Below, one piece after another: positions 24,001 through 34,468 of a stretch of DNA of 64,000 nucleotides. Source of the stretch: Saccopteryx bilineata (lineage: Eukaryota; Chordata; Mammalia; Chiroptera; Emballonuridae). The stretch lies in the NCBI RefSeq assembly GCF_036850765.1, contig NC_089490.1, positions 108,941,074-109,005,073 on the forward strand. The letters are read 5' to 3'. The notes below the pieces were generated by a model. The model had not been told where the DNA came from, did not search any database, and was given only the letters and a program-made list of their open reading frames with translations. Numbering within the stretch: position 1 is the stretch's first letter; each line of letters starts with the position of its first letter. Both the position numbers and the translations under genes were made by a program.

Positions 24001-27000
24001 GCCAAAAGAACTAAACAGTGTATTTGGTGATTTAGTTAACAAGGTGTCACAAGATCCATATCTCACCATGGTCCAATAGCAAACAGTTTATGGAAGATTA
24101 TCTAGTTGTGGATTACCTAAAAACAACAACAACATATGTTTTTATATAAATAGTATCATTTTTTAAAGCTACTTCTAGTTGAGGTCTATGTTCATAAGAA
24201 TAAAAATTGAGTTCAAGGTGCAAAACATTTTTTTTTTTCTCTCTGGTTCACACCTTAAAATGATGGGGTCAGATTTCCAAGTCATTCATAATTCACAGCT
24301 AAACATACAGATTATAAAGACTTGGGAAAAAAATTGTTTCTATCCTTATAACCACACATTTTACACAAAACATAGATTACATTTAGACTCTAAAAGCAGG
24401 TAGATATACATCTACTCTTTATGATAGTGCACAAACATGTATCCTACAAATAACTCAAAACAATTATAATGAGATTTTTAAAAAATATACATAAGTACAT
24501 GATATAGATGTGCATATATGAATGTTTATATGATTTATATGTAAATGAATGTATTATATATATGCATTTAATATATACATGTATAAAGTAATACATAGAA
24601 ATTAATGTACACATATATTCTATATACATGTGTACATAAATGTGTACATATGCATATATAAATTAGTTCGTATGGAACATATATTATTAATCAACCTTGT
24701 TTTATGACCTAGGCCATTATAATAGATATAAATATCTGTATATATACAGATATGTATATAAATGTTTATATGTACATATACTGTGTGCATATGTATATAT
24801 GCACATATTTAATGTTATGAGAATGAGTATGATCACCTAGGAGTAGTGTGTCACTTGAAAAGAACACCAAGCCTTGAATGTGAGCAAAAAATACTACCTG
24901 AGTAACACTCATTCAGAATTTCTTTCAGGCCCTGGCTGGTTGGCTCAGTGGTAGAGCGTCAGCCCGGTGTATGGAAGTCCTGGGGTTGATTCCTGGCCAA
25001 GGCACACAGAAGAAGTGACCATCTGCTTCTCCACCCTTCCCCCTCTCCTTTCTATCTCTCTCTTCCCCTCCCACAGCCAAGGCTTCATTGGAGCAAAGTT
25101 GGCCCAGGCACTGAGGATGGCTCCATGGCCTCTACCTCAAGTGCTAGAATGGTCCAGTTGCAATGGAGCAATGTCCCAGATGAGCAGAGCATTGCCCCCT
25201 AGTAGGCTTGCTGGGTGGATCCCAGTCAGGCACATAAGGGAGTCTGTCTGTCTGCCTCCCCACTTCTTGCTTCAGAAAAATACAAAAAAGAAAAAAAAAA
25301 GAATTTCTTTCAAAGCCTAGCTAGGTAGTTCAACTGGTTAGAGTGTTGTCCTGATACACCAAGGCTGTGGTTCCCATCCCTGTTAGGGTAGATATGAAAA
25401 GCAACCAATGAACGTATAAATAAGTGAAACAACAAACCAGTGTCTCTCTTTTTCTCTCAAATCAATCAATAATTTTTTTAAATCTTTCAACCTACTAAGA
25501 GAATAAGTACAAACTATTGGCAGTTGTTCTCACTTAGAAAACAATGTAAACCATGATCAATGATGTCTCTCAGATTGAAGAACCAAAGCAATTCCGCTGG
25601 ATTTCATTCACCTAGGTAACTGTTTTAAATTCAGGGCTTTTCATCCCATCATTCTTTTTTTTTTTTTTTTTAATAAATTTTTATTAATGGTAATGGGATG
25701 ACATTAATAAATCAGGGTACATATATTCAAAGAAAACATGTCTAGGTTATTTTGTCATTAAATTATGTTGCGTACCCCTCGCCCAAAGTGAGATTGTCCA
25801 TCATTCTTAATATATTATTAAATCGTTTTTAGGACAGAAGCACAAAGCTTCCACTGAACATAAATCATGCCTAGATGGCTGGATTGGTTACCTAGGAAAA
25901 TGCTTCTATTTTTCTGAAAATACAACAACCTGGACTGCAAGCCAGAACTTCTGTATCTCGCATGAAGCAACTCTTGCTGTAATCAACACCACCAAAGAAT
26001 TGGTAAGACAATACTTTTGAACTATAATTACCTTTTCAGAGGTTGTAGCTGATCTGGAGAGTACACACTGGAAATGAGAATGGTCCAGGAGATGCAATCT
26101 TACCCAGCAGAGAAGAGGCCTTATTTTCCACATTAACTTAGAACATAGAAAGCCCCTCACATCACAATCACCTACCTATTTTGTTCACTTATTTATTTTC
26201 AATCACCTACCTATTTTATTCACACGCCTATTTGTCATCACCTACTTATTTTACACCAGTGAAAGTTGTCTCTTGTAGGACTATGTAAAAATATAGTAAG
26301 CAAAGAGTCATAACAAACCATTTTTCAGAAATACTGGAAAGAATTATTTTTAAGATTTTATTTACTCATTTTAAAGAGGAGGGAGAGAGAAAAAGACAGA
26401 AAGGGGGAGAAGCAGGAAGCATCAACTCCTATATGTGCCTTGACCAGGCAAGCCCAAGGTTTCAAACCAGCAACCTCAGTGTTCCAGGTCTATGCTTTAT
26501 GCACTGTGCCATCGCAGGTCAGGCCATGGAAAGAAATATGAAACAAGATGCTGGCCCATTGGCTCAGTGGTAGAGTATCAGCCCAGCATGTGGGTGTCCC
26601 AGGTTCCATTCCCAGTCAGGGCACACAGGAGAAGCACCCATCAGCTTCTTCACCCCTTCTTCTCTTGCCTCTCTCTCTCTCTTGCTCCCCCTCTTGCAGC
26701 CATGGCTCAATTGAAGAGAGTTGGCCTTGGATGATGAGGATGGCTCCATGGCCTCCGCCTCAGGTCTAAGAAGAGCTTCATTGTTGAGCAACAACGCAAT
26801 GCCCCAGATGGGCAGAGCATCACCCCCTAGTGGGCTTGCCGGGTGGATCTTGGTTGAGGCACATGCAGGTAGTCTGTCTCTGCCTCCCTTTCTCTCACTG
26901 ATTAAAAAAAAAAAGAAGCAGAAACTTATAAAATGACTAGCATAATTAAGAAGATCTGGAAGCTTTGGAGCACAGAAAGGGTAAATGAAGAAAATTAAAA

Positions 27001-29811
27001 GCATGCAATTCAAACTGCCCCCAAACCAGAAATAGAGGAAATATAGAATGTCAGGTGGTAAGAGACAGAAAAGTTATGACCTTAATGAGCATGGGGATAT
27101 ATTAACATTTATTGAACACTTACTATATGAAGAATAATCAGAAGAGAGATTGACCCCAGTAGAACATTCTGACAAAAATTTTATTTTTTATTTATTTAAA
27201 TTAAAAAAAAAATTATTTTATTGAATTTATTGAGGTGACATTGGTTGATAAAATTGTATAGGTTTCAGATGTACAATCTTATAGTACATCTGTAATGTGT
27301 GCACAAAACACAAGTCAAGTCTTCTTCTATCACCATTTTTACCCCTTTACCTGCTCCCATTTACCCTCACCCCTCTTTTGCTCTGGTTATCACCACTGAG
27401 GAAGATTTTAAAGTGAGTATATTAAGGTGGCTAAAATATAAATGAAATCATACCTTTGATTCATTAGAATAGTAAATTATGAAAATCAAGCAAGAAAAGA
27501 TGAGAAAGTATCAGATCAATATGAAAACAGAAGAAAATAGTTTAACTGAAAATTATAGTTACTGAAATAATGTTTGGAATTGACATAAGAGGAAAAATAG
27601 AAAAAGAGAGTACAACAAAATAGTCAATGAGGATATGCAAAAGCAAAAATACTTTTATGAATAGACAAGACTGATCACAGAAAAGGAGAAAAGATATACT
27701 TAGCCAAATACAAACATCAGACATTTAAAAGTATAAAAAAATTACAGATAATTTTATGTCGCTAAACTTTAAAACTTTAAAGAAATAAATAATTTAAAGA
27801 GATTATTTAAATAATTGGTCGATAAAGTTGTTATTAACCAAATAATTAATTTAATTATTATTTAAATAATTATTTAGACAACCTAAAATTGAAATATGTA
27901 TAGAATATATTTTTTAATTAAATAGTAAGTATGAAAGAGTAAAAAATTTACAAATTAGTGTTCAAACAAAAACATAGAAAAAGTATCAACCCAAAGAAAT
28001 TCAGAAAAAGTAAAAGAAAAAGGAAAAAAATAGTCAGAAAACACAAAAATGATTAATTCAAATATAATAGCAATTGTGATAAAATGTAAATGTTTTTCAT
28101 TTACCTCTTAAAAGACAAATATATCAAATTGTTTTTTTTTTGTTTTGGGGTTTTTTTCTTTTTTACAGAGACAGAGAGAGGGATAGACAGGAACAGACAG
28201 ACAGAAACCGAGAGATGAGAAGCATCAGTCATTAGTTTTTCATTGCGCATTGTGACACCTTAGTTGTTCATTGATTGCTTTCTCATATGTGCCTTGACCA
28301 TGGGCCTTCAGCAGACCAAGTAACCCCTTGCTCGAGCCAGCGACCTTGGGTCCAAGCTGAACTTTTGCTCAAACCAGATGAGCCCGCACTCAAGCTGCCG
28401 ACCTTGGGATCTCGAACCTGGGTCCTCGGCATCCTAGTCTGACGCTCTATCCACTGTGCCACCGCCTGGTCAGACTCAAATTGGTTTTAAAAAGACCAAC
28501 AAAGTTCAGTTGGTGCTATGTACATAGGCATAATTAAGCATATAGACACACATGTGCACATACACATACACAAATTTGTGCTCAAAAGTTAGAGATAAAG
28601 TGAAAAGGCAAGATATGTTAAGCAACTATTGACCAAATACAAAACAAATCAAACAAAAAAGTTGAAATAGTGGTAATAATATCACAAAATATAATGTATC
28701 AGAATATAATATGAACATACATAAAACCTGAATAAACCAATAACTATTCAATATGATTTACTGCTAACCCAAATTCTTCTGTCCTAAAAGACACCAAGCC
28801 TAAAAAGTTTTGCTGACAAATTTGACCATGCCTTCACAATACAAATAATTCTTCTCTTATAAAAAATCTTGTTTAGAAACTAGAAAAGAGAGCAAGCTAC
28901 CCAGAGTGATTTGTTACAGAAATTGTTACAAAAGTAACAACCCATATGCTAATCCATGAAATAGAAAAGGAAGATGTCACCTGTAAGATTATTACCAAAT
29001 CTGGAAGTCTATATTTTTATAAAGGTGAAAGAAAATCCAAGATAATTAGGCATTTGTCATTTATCTTGTAAATATTCTTTATCAAAGGATTTCCTGAAGC
29101 GATATTCTGACCATTCACAATATTGGATTGGACTGAGCCGAAAACCGGGACAGACCTGGAAGTGGATAGATGAAACCATATACAGTGGCTGGTATATCCT
29201 GGGTATATGAATTACACACTGAAAGTTGAGACTCTGAGCCTTTCTGGCCATGGAAACATCTGAGTTATAATCCATACACACCATTCTGGAAACTTTTTGT
29301 GTGGTGGAGAATAAAATGAACCCAGAGAAAAAGTAGTAATAAAGATTATCAAACAAGTTATTTAATAACTATAATATTACAAATGCCATTTTTCATAATC
29401 ATATCATTTGATTTTCATAACAACTGTGGGAGATTAGTATATTTATCTCCCTTTACAGATTTAAAAATTGATGTTCAAAGATATTGAATAAAAAGAATAT
29501 CTTGCAATACATCATCATATAAGTTACATTTTAGGCCAACCAAGGCATATGAATTCAGTTTACTTTATATTCAAACAATATGGTGTGAGGGTTAGAGTAA
29601 AAGTACACACCAGAGGAAATTTTTTTCTAACTTTTTCAATATGTATTCTCATTCTGAGAACCTTTTTTCTTTTGTGTTGTGTTTCAGGTTTAAAGTAATT
29701 GGAATTGGAGAATGTGCTTATCTACACAACATTGGGATTAGTAGTTCCAGTAGCCATTTGGTTAGAAAATGGATTTGCAGCAAACTGGACCCATGTATTC
29801 CAAGAAATTAA
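21022..29811 (+). CDS. CLEC2A: CLEC2-family C-type lectin-like membrane protein (CLEC2A-like), five exons
   Basis: Coding exons are 21,022-21,070, 23,581-23,715, 25,833-26,002, 29,088-29,191 and 29,688-29,811. All introns are GT-AG and the phases agree (1,1,0,2), giving an uninterrupted 193-residue protein. Residues 1-38 are cytoplasmic, ending in the basic KRNKKK; 39-61 form one membrane segment (type II); 62-73 are a short stalk; 74-193 are a lectin-like domain with GKCFYF, WTASQNFC, YWIGLSR, WKW, GECAYL and RKWICSK. It lacks EPN/QPD calcium-binding motifs, as CLEC2 proteins do. Extracellular sequons are at N91 and N113. CLEC2 proteins are ligands of NK receptors (CLEC2A of KLRF2, CLEC2B of KLRF1, CLEC2D of KLRB1). 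The 'SGW-F' exon joint and the KLRF2-like neighbour favour CLEC2A; the longer N-terminal tail is unlike human CLEC2A, so CLEC2D or a CD69-like paralogue remains possible. Start chosen: good Kozak context (GAGACATGG) at the head of a phase-consistent exon. Confidence 0.88.
21295..23470 (-). mobile_element. Old L1 fragment, antisense, in CLEC2 intron 1
   Basis: The plus strand reads as reversed L1 ORF2 and 3' sequence, with phrases such as 'TTTGGATTATTACAAATAAGG', 'CACTGCTTCCCAAAATG' and 'GTTTGAGAGTTCTTTGTATATT'. It is diverged, with no open frame. A type B SINE at 21,791-22,176 interrupts it. Confidence 0.8.
21791..22176 (+). mobile_element. Type B SINE with (GT)n tail
   Basis: The head TGGCTGACCAGGCGGTGGCACAGTGG and the full body are present, with a small (CCA)n tract at 21,965-21,994. 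It ends in (TG)n with GCGTGC variants instead of a poly(A) tail. The flanks TGTCTGTACCAGTCT (21,776-21,790) and GTGTGTACCAGTCT (22,177-22,190) mark the target duplication inside the L1. Confidence 0.9.
24470..24820. repeat. (ATGTAT)-rich low-complexity tract
   Basis: About 350 bp of CLEC2 intron 2 is made of interrupted ATAT/TGTATA/CATATA units. Small open frames over it are composition artefacts. Confidence 0.7.
24928..25300 (+). mobile_element. Type A SINE in CLEC2 intron 2
   Basis: The head GGCCCTGGCTGGTTGGCTCAGTGGTAGAGCGTC, full body and A-rich tail are present. The target duplication AGAATTTCTTTCA lies at 24,915-24,927 and again at 25,300-25,312. CpG positions have largely decayed. Confidence 0.92.
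25317..25487 (+). mobile_element. tRNA-derived SINE, type D (Ves-like)
   Basis: CTAGCTAGGTAGTTCAACTGGTTAGAG..., 'CACCAAGGCTGTGG', 'GCAACCAATGAACGTATAAATAAG' and a CTCTCTTTTTCTCTC end followed by an ATCAATCAATAA tail resemble the classic Ves SINE of bats. Confidence 0.7.
25657..25797 (-). mobile_element. 5'-truncated L1 insertion just upstream of CLEC2 exon 3
   Basis: A T-run (25,657-25,671) followed by the reverse complement of the last ~140 bp of the L1 at the window start ('TTTTATTAATGGTAATGGGATGAC', 'AACATGTCTAGGTTATTTTGTC'). The duplication CCATCATTCTT (25,646-25,656 and 25,798-25,808) shows a single retrotransposition event. Its 3' edge is only 35 bp before exon 3. Confidence 0.93.
26345..26525 (-). 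mobile_element. tRNA-derived SINE, type C
   Basis: Read on the minus strand: CCTGACCTGCGATGGCACAGTGCATAAAG, 'AACCTTGGGCTTGCC' and 'GGCACATATAGGAGTTGATGC', then a CTTTTTCTCTCTCCC stretch. The element at 44,203-44,396 is the same family. Confidence 0.82.
26549..26914 (+). mobile_element. Type A SINE in CLEC2 intron 3
   Basis: 'GCTGGCCCATTGGCTCAGTGGTAGAGTATCAG', 'AGGTTCCATTCCCAGTCAGGGCAC' and the remaining type A body blocks end in an A-rich tail. It is diverged, and the overlapping open frames on both strands are SINE sequence. Confidence 0.88.
27185..27405 (-). mobile_element. L1 3' UTR fragment, antisense
   Basis: 'TTATTGAATTTATTGAGGTGACATTGGTTGATAAAATT' followed by 'GTACAATC' and a C-rich TTTACCCTCACCCCTC stretch is the reversed L1 3' end. 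Similar pieces lie at 36,615 and 48,985. Confidence 0.75.
28128..28476 (-). mobile_element. Type B SINE in CLEC2 intron 3
   Basis: The reverse complement gives TGACCAGGCGGTGGCACAGTGG at its 5' end near 28,476 and the 'GGCACATATGAGAAAGCAATC' block, ending in an A-run (T-run at 28,131-28,141). CTCAAATTG-like flanks (about 28,122 and 28,477) suggest the duplication. Confidence 0.9.
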
Positions 29812-30340
29812 GACATCATAGACCTAAGATATTTTATATAAAATACAGGTTTTATTTCTCTTGAAAGAAATAGGTTATATTAAGGTGAAGGTAAATGTAA
29901 TTCATATTTAGAAATTTTTACTGATGTTTTGCTCCAAATCTCTAAATTAATTTTTTATAAATTTATTAGCTTCTTGGCATTCAACAAGCATATGCCTTAA
30001 CATATTTAAAAGTTCTCCAAATTTTACAGAATAACATTTCTGATATTTAATATACTAAAATATGAATGAAAAACTAAATGTCATTTTAAGAGGTAATCAT
30101 ATCAACTCAGACTAATCTCATTTAAAATTACTTGTTTTTCAAAGAACTCTGATATATTTTCAGTCTCCTTACTTTTATTATCAATAACCATTGATATATT
30201 TCCTGTTAGTTTTGCAATATTTGCATTACTTTATGAATTCAGTGTAATTCAAATACAATAATAGTGCTTAACTGTTGATTTACTAGCTAAATGAATCTCT
30301 TTCACACACCAGCCTCACAGCAATCAATCAATCAATAAAG
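29812..30340 (+). promoter_or_regulatory. Probable 3' UTR of the CLEC2-like gene with poly(A) signal candidate
   Basis: The A+T-rich sequence after the stop contains several ATTTA pentamers and a canonical AATAAA at 30,334-30,339. AU-rich elements would suit a short-lived, inducible transcript, but in such A+T-rich DNA the pentamers may be chance. Confidence 0.4.
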
Positions 30341-32180
30341 TAATAGTAAGATTTCACATTCAGACATCATGTGAGGGGCCTTCAAGATTGTGAGTAAATT
30401 GCCTAGAACTAGCAATGTCCTATTTGTGAATGCCAAGAACCTATTGCATAATGAGCAATATGAACAGTAAACATTTAGTGGACAGATGGGTGAGGGACTG
30501 GTTTGAATTTTGCTGCTTACATTTCTCTCTATTTGGGAAAACAAATGAGGTTCTGTATCAGAATGCATACTTTTTCAGAGCATATTGTCTTCATGTTTAT
30601 CCAACATTAACAAAGTCTCTGTAAAATATAGTGTTTTTTTTAGAGTTCTTGTGAAATCTGTGATCTCCATCATATGGATAGTAAATGTACACTCATTGGT
30701 AGAAAGTTGAATAGTTGTAACAGAAGAACAGATATTAGAGTATGGGACTAATAAGAATTTAAAGGAATAACTTAGTAAAGTGTCATTCTTACATCTTTTG
30801 TTATAGACCCATAACAAGTTTTTTCAACTTTTCACCCTCTCCCCCACTGTCATTTTTATCTTTTTCCCCCTGTACTTCTCTTTTCCCTTCATTCTTTATA
30901 AATATTTATTTGATTATTTTAATCTCAACATGAATAGTGAAAATAACTGCCCACAATCAAATAAGTTCACAGTAAAATACTTAACAAGGAAATTTCCTTT
31001 CTACTTAAAACTGACCATTGCATGGGTCTTTAGAAAACACAGGACTTTGTTCTTAAGGTCTTTATTGCGACTTTGTTCTTTAAGTCTTTATTTTATCAGA
31101 CTGTATTGTATTATTACTCCATTATTCTCCTGTATCAGGAGCAAATAACATTATTTTTATGAAAAACTAGAATATAAAAAGGGATGACAAGGAACTCAAC
31201 ATCAAATCTACAATTAGTTTAGAAAATCAGAGACTGATTAGATAATCCTTCAACCTTTAATTACCAAACATAGCAAGAACTACAAAAAACAAATGTATAT
31301 ATGGTGTATAAAAAAAGGTTCAGTGACAACAAACAGAGAAAAATCTCCAAAATGAGAAAGCGGTGCCCAGTAAAATTCTTTCACTGAAAATTGCCAACAG
31401 AGCAAAAAGCATATGTGAGGGTACCAAGCATTGCACAGCTGAAAAATTACAATGGTATGGAAGCACTGGAAGGAGAGATGTGTAATGAGAAAGTGTAACA
31501 GCTGGGGTTGAGGGAGATAAGGAGGGCCAAGACCATATTTAAGGAAAGTTCTACTCCAGGCTAAGGGACATTTAGCCTTGACACTTCAGGTAATTGCTCT
31601 AAAGTTATTGAATATTTGCTCTAAAGTTATTGAATATTTATACATAGGTTATTGATGTCTTCAAATATAAAACTTAGAATAACTCTCAGGAAAACATAAA
31701 GTCTATCTAATAGAGTGAGAAATTATTTAGAAGGTTGTCCAACTGACTAGGAAGAAAGGATAAGAGCAGTGTCAAAAATGGTAGCAAGAAGAATGGATTC
31801 AGGAACTCTTTTAAAGATAAACTATTAGAAAATACAAGATTAGAGAGATGAAGGAGAAATAGATGTTAAGAATATATCCCTAGTTTCTCTCTAAATCAAT
31901 TAGATGAATAACAATGCTATTAATAAAAAGAAAAGATATGCTAAAATTATTAAGCTTCAGGTGGAAATGTTTAGTTGAAAGTAGGTCATACAGTTCTGGA
32001 ACTGAAGAGCACGTATGGGCTGGAAATATGAAACAGATGCATACAAAGCTGCAGAGATCTAAGGTGTAAACATACAAAAACAGAAGGAGAAAATCACATG
32101 GCAGCAAAAAGCAATTATTTGCTTAAAGAAAAATAATCTTCCTCAATATATACTTCTTTCTTAATTAAAAAATAATTTAG
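30341..32180. other. Intergenic DNA between the convergent genes
   Basis: No gene is supported. A perfect 24-bp tandem duplication, TTGCTCTAAAGTTATTGAATAT.., occupies 31,593-31,640. The part around 31,900-32,090 reads like a very old dispersed repeat that I cannot name. Confidence 0.45.
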
Positions 32181-32182
32181 AA

Positions 32183-32757
32183 CTGACCAATCAGTGGTGC
32201 AGTGGACAGAGTGTGCACCTGGGACGCTGAGGACCCAGGTTTGAAACCCTGAGGTCACCAGCTAGAGCAGGGGTCTCAAACTCACGGCTCCCGGGCCGCA
32301 TGCGGCCCGCCGAACAATTTTGTGCGGCCCGCAGACTAATCCACGAAGGTCAAAATATTTTGGATAAAATTAAGTTCAAAATATTTTGGATAAAATTAAG
32401 TAAGCCCGTGGATTAGTCTGCGGGCCGCACAAAATTGTTTGGCGGGCCGCATGCGGCCCGGGGGCCGCGAGTTTGAGACCCCTGAGCTAGAGCATGGGCT
32501 CATCCAGCTTGAGCACAGGCTCATCAGCTTGAGTGTGGGATCACAGACATGACCCCATGGTTGCTGGCTTAAACCCAAGGTCGTTAGCTTGAGCAAGAAG
32601 TCACTGGCTTTGCTAGAGCCCCCCGTCAAGACACCTATGAGAAAGCAATGAACAACTAAAGTGCAACAACTACAAGTTGATGCTTCTCATCTCTCTTCCT
32701 TCCTGTCTGTCTCTGTCTCTGTCTCTCTCTCTCTTTCTCTCTCTCTCCCACAGGGAA
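32183..32757 (+). mobile_element. Type B SINE split by a foldback hAT MITE
   Basis: The SINE head AACTGACCAATCAGTGGTGCAGTGGACAGAG runs to about 32,267 and resumes at 32,493 ('CATGGGCTCATCCAGCTTGAGC'), continuing to the CTCTCTCTTTCTCTC end and A-run at 32,757-32,765. Confidence 0.88.
32268..32484. mobile_element. Foldback hAT MITE (217 bp) with 8-bp TSD
   Basis: It begins CAGGGGTCTCAAACTC and ends GAGTTTGAGACCCCTG. The flanking duplication AGCTAGAG (32,260-32,267 and 32,485-32,492) is the 8 bp expected of hAT. The outer ~78 bp on each side are inverted copies with only a few mismatches, and the centre holds two direct copies of TCAAAATATTTTGGATAAAA. The left arm equals the left end of the 385-bp element at 40,789. 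It has no coding capacity and would depend on a transposase in trans. Confidence 0.93.
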
Positions 32758-33320
32758 AAAAAAAATTAAATAAGCTCTATATTAGGGTCATTGAGGTTTG
32801 GTCATGAAGCTAAATCTGTGCCTATAAAAGCTTGAGTAGAACAGTAGCATAACTTTAGACAAATAAATCAGGTCATATGTATTTACAGAAGCATTAAATA
32901 AGACCAATGATATTTTTCAGAAGAATATTTTTCACTGAAATATTCTGAAATATTGAATCTGCAAAATTTCTAATACTGAATAGTGTTAAAGCTTACGTAG
33001 AAAAATGTACTAATGTTCTTCTCTCTTTGAAGTCATAGTTTTAAAATTTACATCTTTATTGTATTAATCTTCTTTAATAACAGAACAACAATGTCAAAAC
33101 TCTTTTTGTATGACTTTGTTTTTATTGTACCTAATGCTATTTCATACTTAATGATATAAATTTTTAAATGTCTGCCTCAAGTTTATTAATTGATACTAAA
33201 ATAAAGTTGTTTATTTAAAACCAATTGAGGTTTTGGTGTGTTTTAAATAAAGTCACAAATATACTCATATCTCACTTCTGGGATAATAATGGATAAATAT
33301 GCCTAGAAGAGCATATCTCC

Positions 33321-33367
33321 TGACCAGACGGGGGCGCAGTGGATAGAGCGTTGGACTGGGACACAGC
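33321..33367 (+). mobile_element. Tailless, 3'-truncated type B SINE head (47 bp) with 16-bp TSD
   Basis: Only the first ~47 bases of the type B SINE (TGACCAGACGGGGGCGCAGT...) are present, ending in the anticodon-loop region of the tRNA-like head. No body or A-tail follows. Perfect 16-bp copies of AGAAGAGCATATCTCC flank it (33,305-33,320 and 33,368-33,383), so this is a real integration of a truncated piece and not erosion. Confidence 0.88.
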
Positions 33368-33383
33368 AGAAGAGCATATCTCC

Positions 33384-34465
33384 AAAATTCTGGACAATTT
33401 TAAGAGTTAAAACTTTTTTATACTTGAATACTTAAATACAATTTTTGTTATACTTTGAAGTATTATATAGATATATGTACACTTAAATCTAAGTATAAAT
33501 GTATGCATATATATGCATATATGTGCTATTAAGCATAAACAAAGAACAAAAGTAACATTAATTTTTACGATGATCAATAGGAAAACCAAAATGTTTAAAA
33601 CAATCGCATGTAAGTAGGGAAAAGTTATTCAGGAATATAATTTTATTATTTTGTGAGATTGAATACATAATACTTCATTTGACTTGAGATACTTACCTGG
33701 AAATGGGAATGCTAAATCAATTGATACATGGTATTTATGAACATATATTCCCAGAATAGAAATTAAATATTTATGAACAATTCTCTATTAAAGTTTTACT
33801 GATTGGTTTTTTTTATCTTTTGGAGTTCTGATTTTGGTTTGATCCAAAGCAATACCCAACATGCACTTCAGGCCTACCACCCTTGAGTTGCTATATCATG
33901 CAATGTGCATTTTAATTTTTAAAATAAACACAATTTGTTTGTCTTTGTTGTTTGGGAAATAAACTATTTTCTTGGAATTAACAAATAAATTTAATGGGAA
34001 AATAATGACAATGGCAAAAAGGGAGTTCACAAAAGAGTAAAGAAGAAAAGTAGTACAAAGTGTTCAAATATGTTCAAGGTGCTGAACTAGCTTCTCAGGA
34101 TGTCAACAAACCAATGCTATAAAGTGCATCATTGGAAAAGGTAACCTTACCATGTTAATACAATGTCAGAGAGAAATGAGTTGGGCATGGCAAGTGTGAC
34201 CAAATGCAACTTGTTCTTTTTCTATTTGCACACACCTAACCTACCTAATGTTAGATCTCTTTTATGTTGTTAGAGATAATGCATTAGATAAGGTGAAAAT
34301 AGTTAACATAGTAAAAAACTTTTTAAAAAAAAGTAAAAAAAAGAGCCAGGAGCAACAGGAGCAGGAAGTGACATAAAAAAATAAAAGATTCAGGAGCAAA
34401 AGATCAAAGCTGTTTTTCCTTTCTAGGACAGAGAGGCAGATGTAACACTCAATTAAAACTGGGAT
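33384..34465. other. A+T-rich intergenic DNA
   Basis: No gene or named repeat is recognised. Confidence 0.45.
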
Positions 34466-34468
34466 TTG

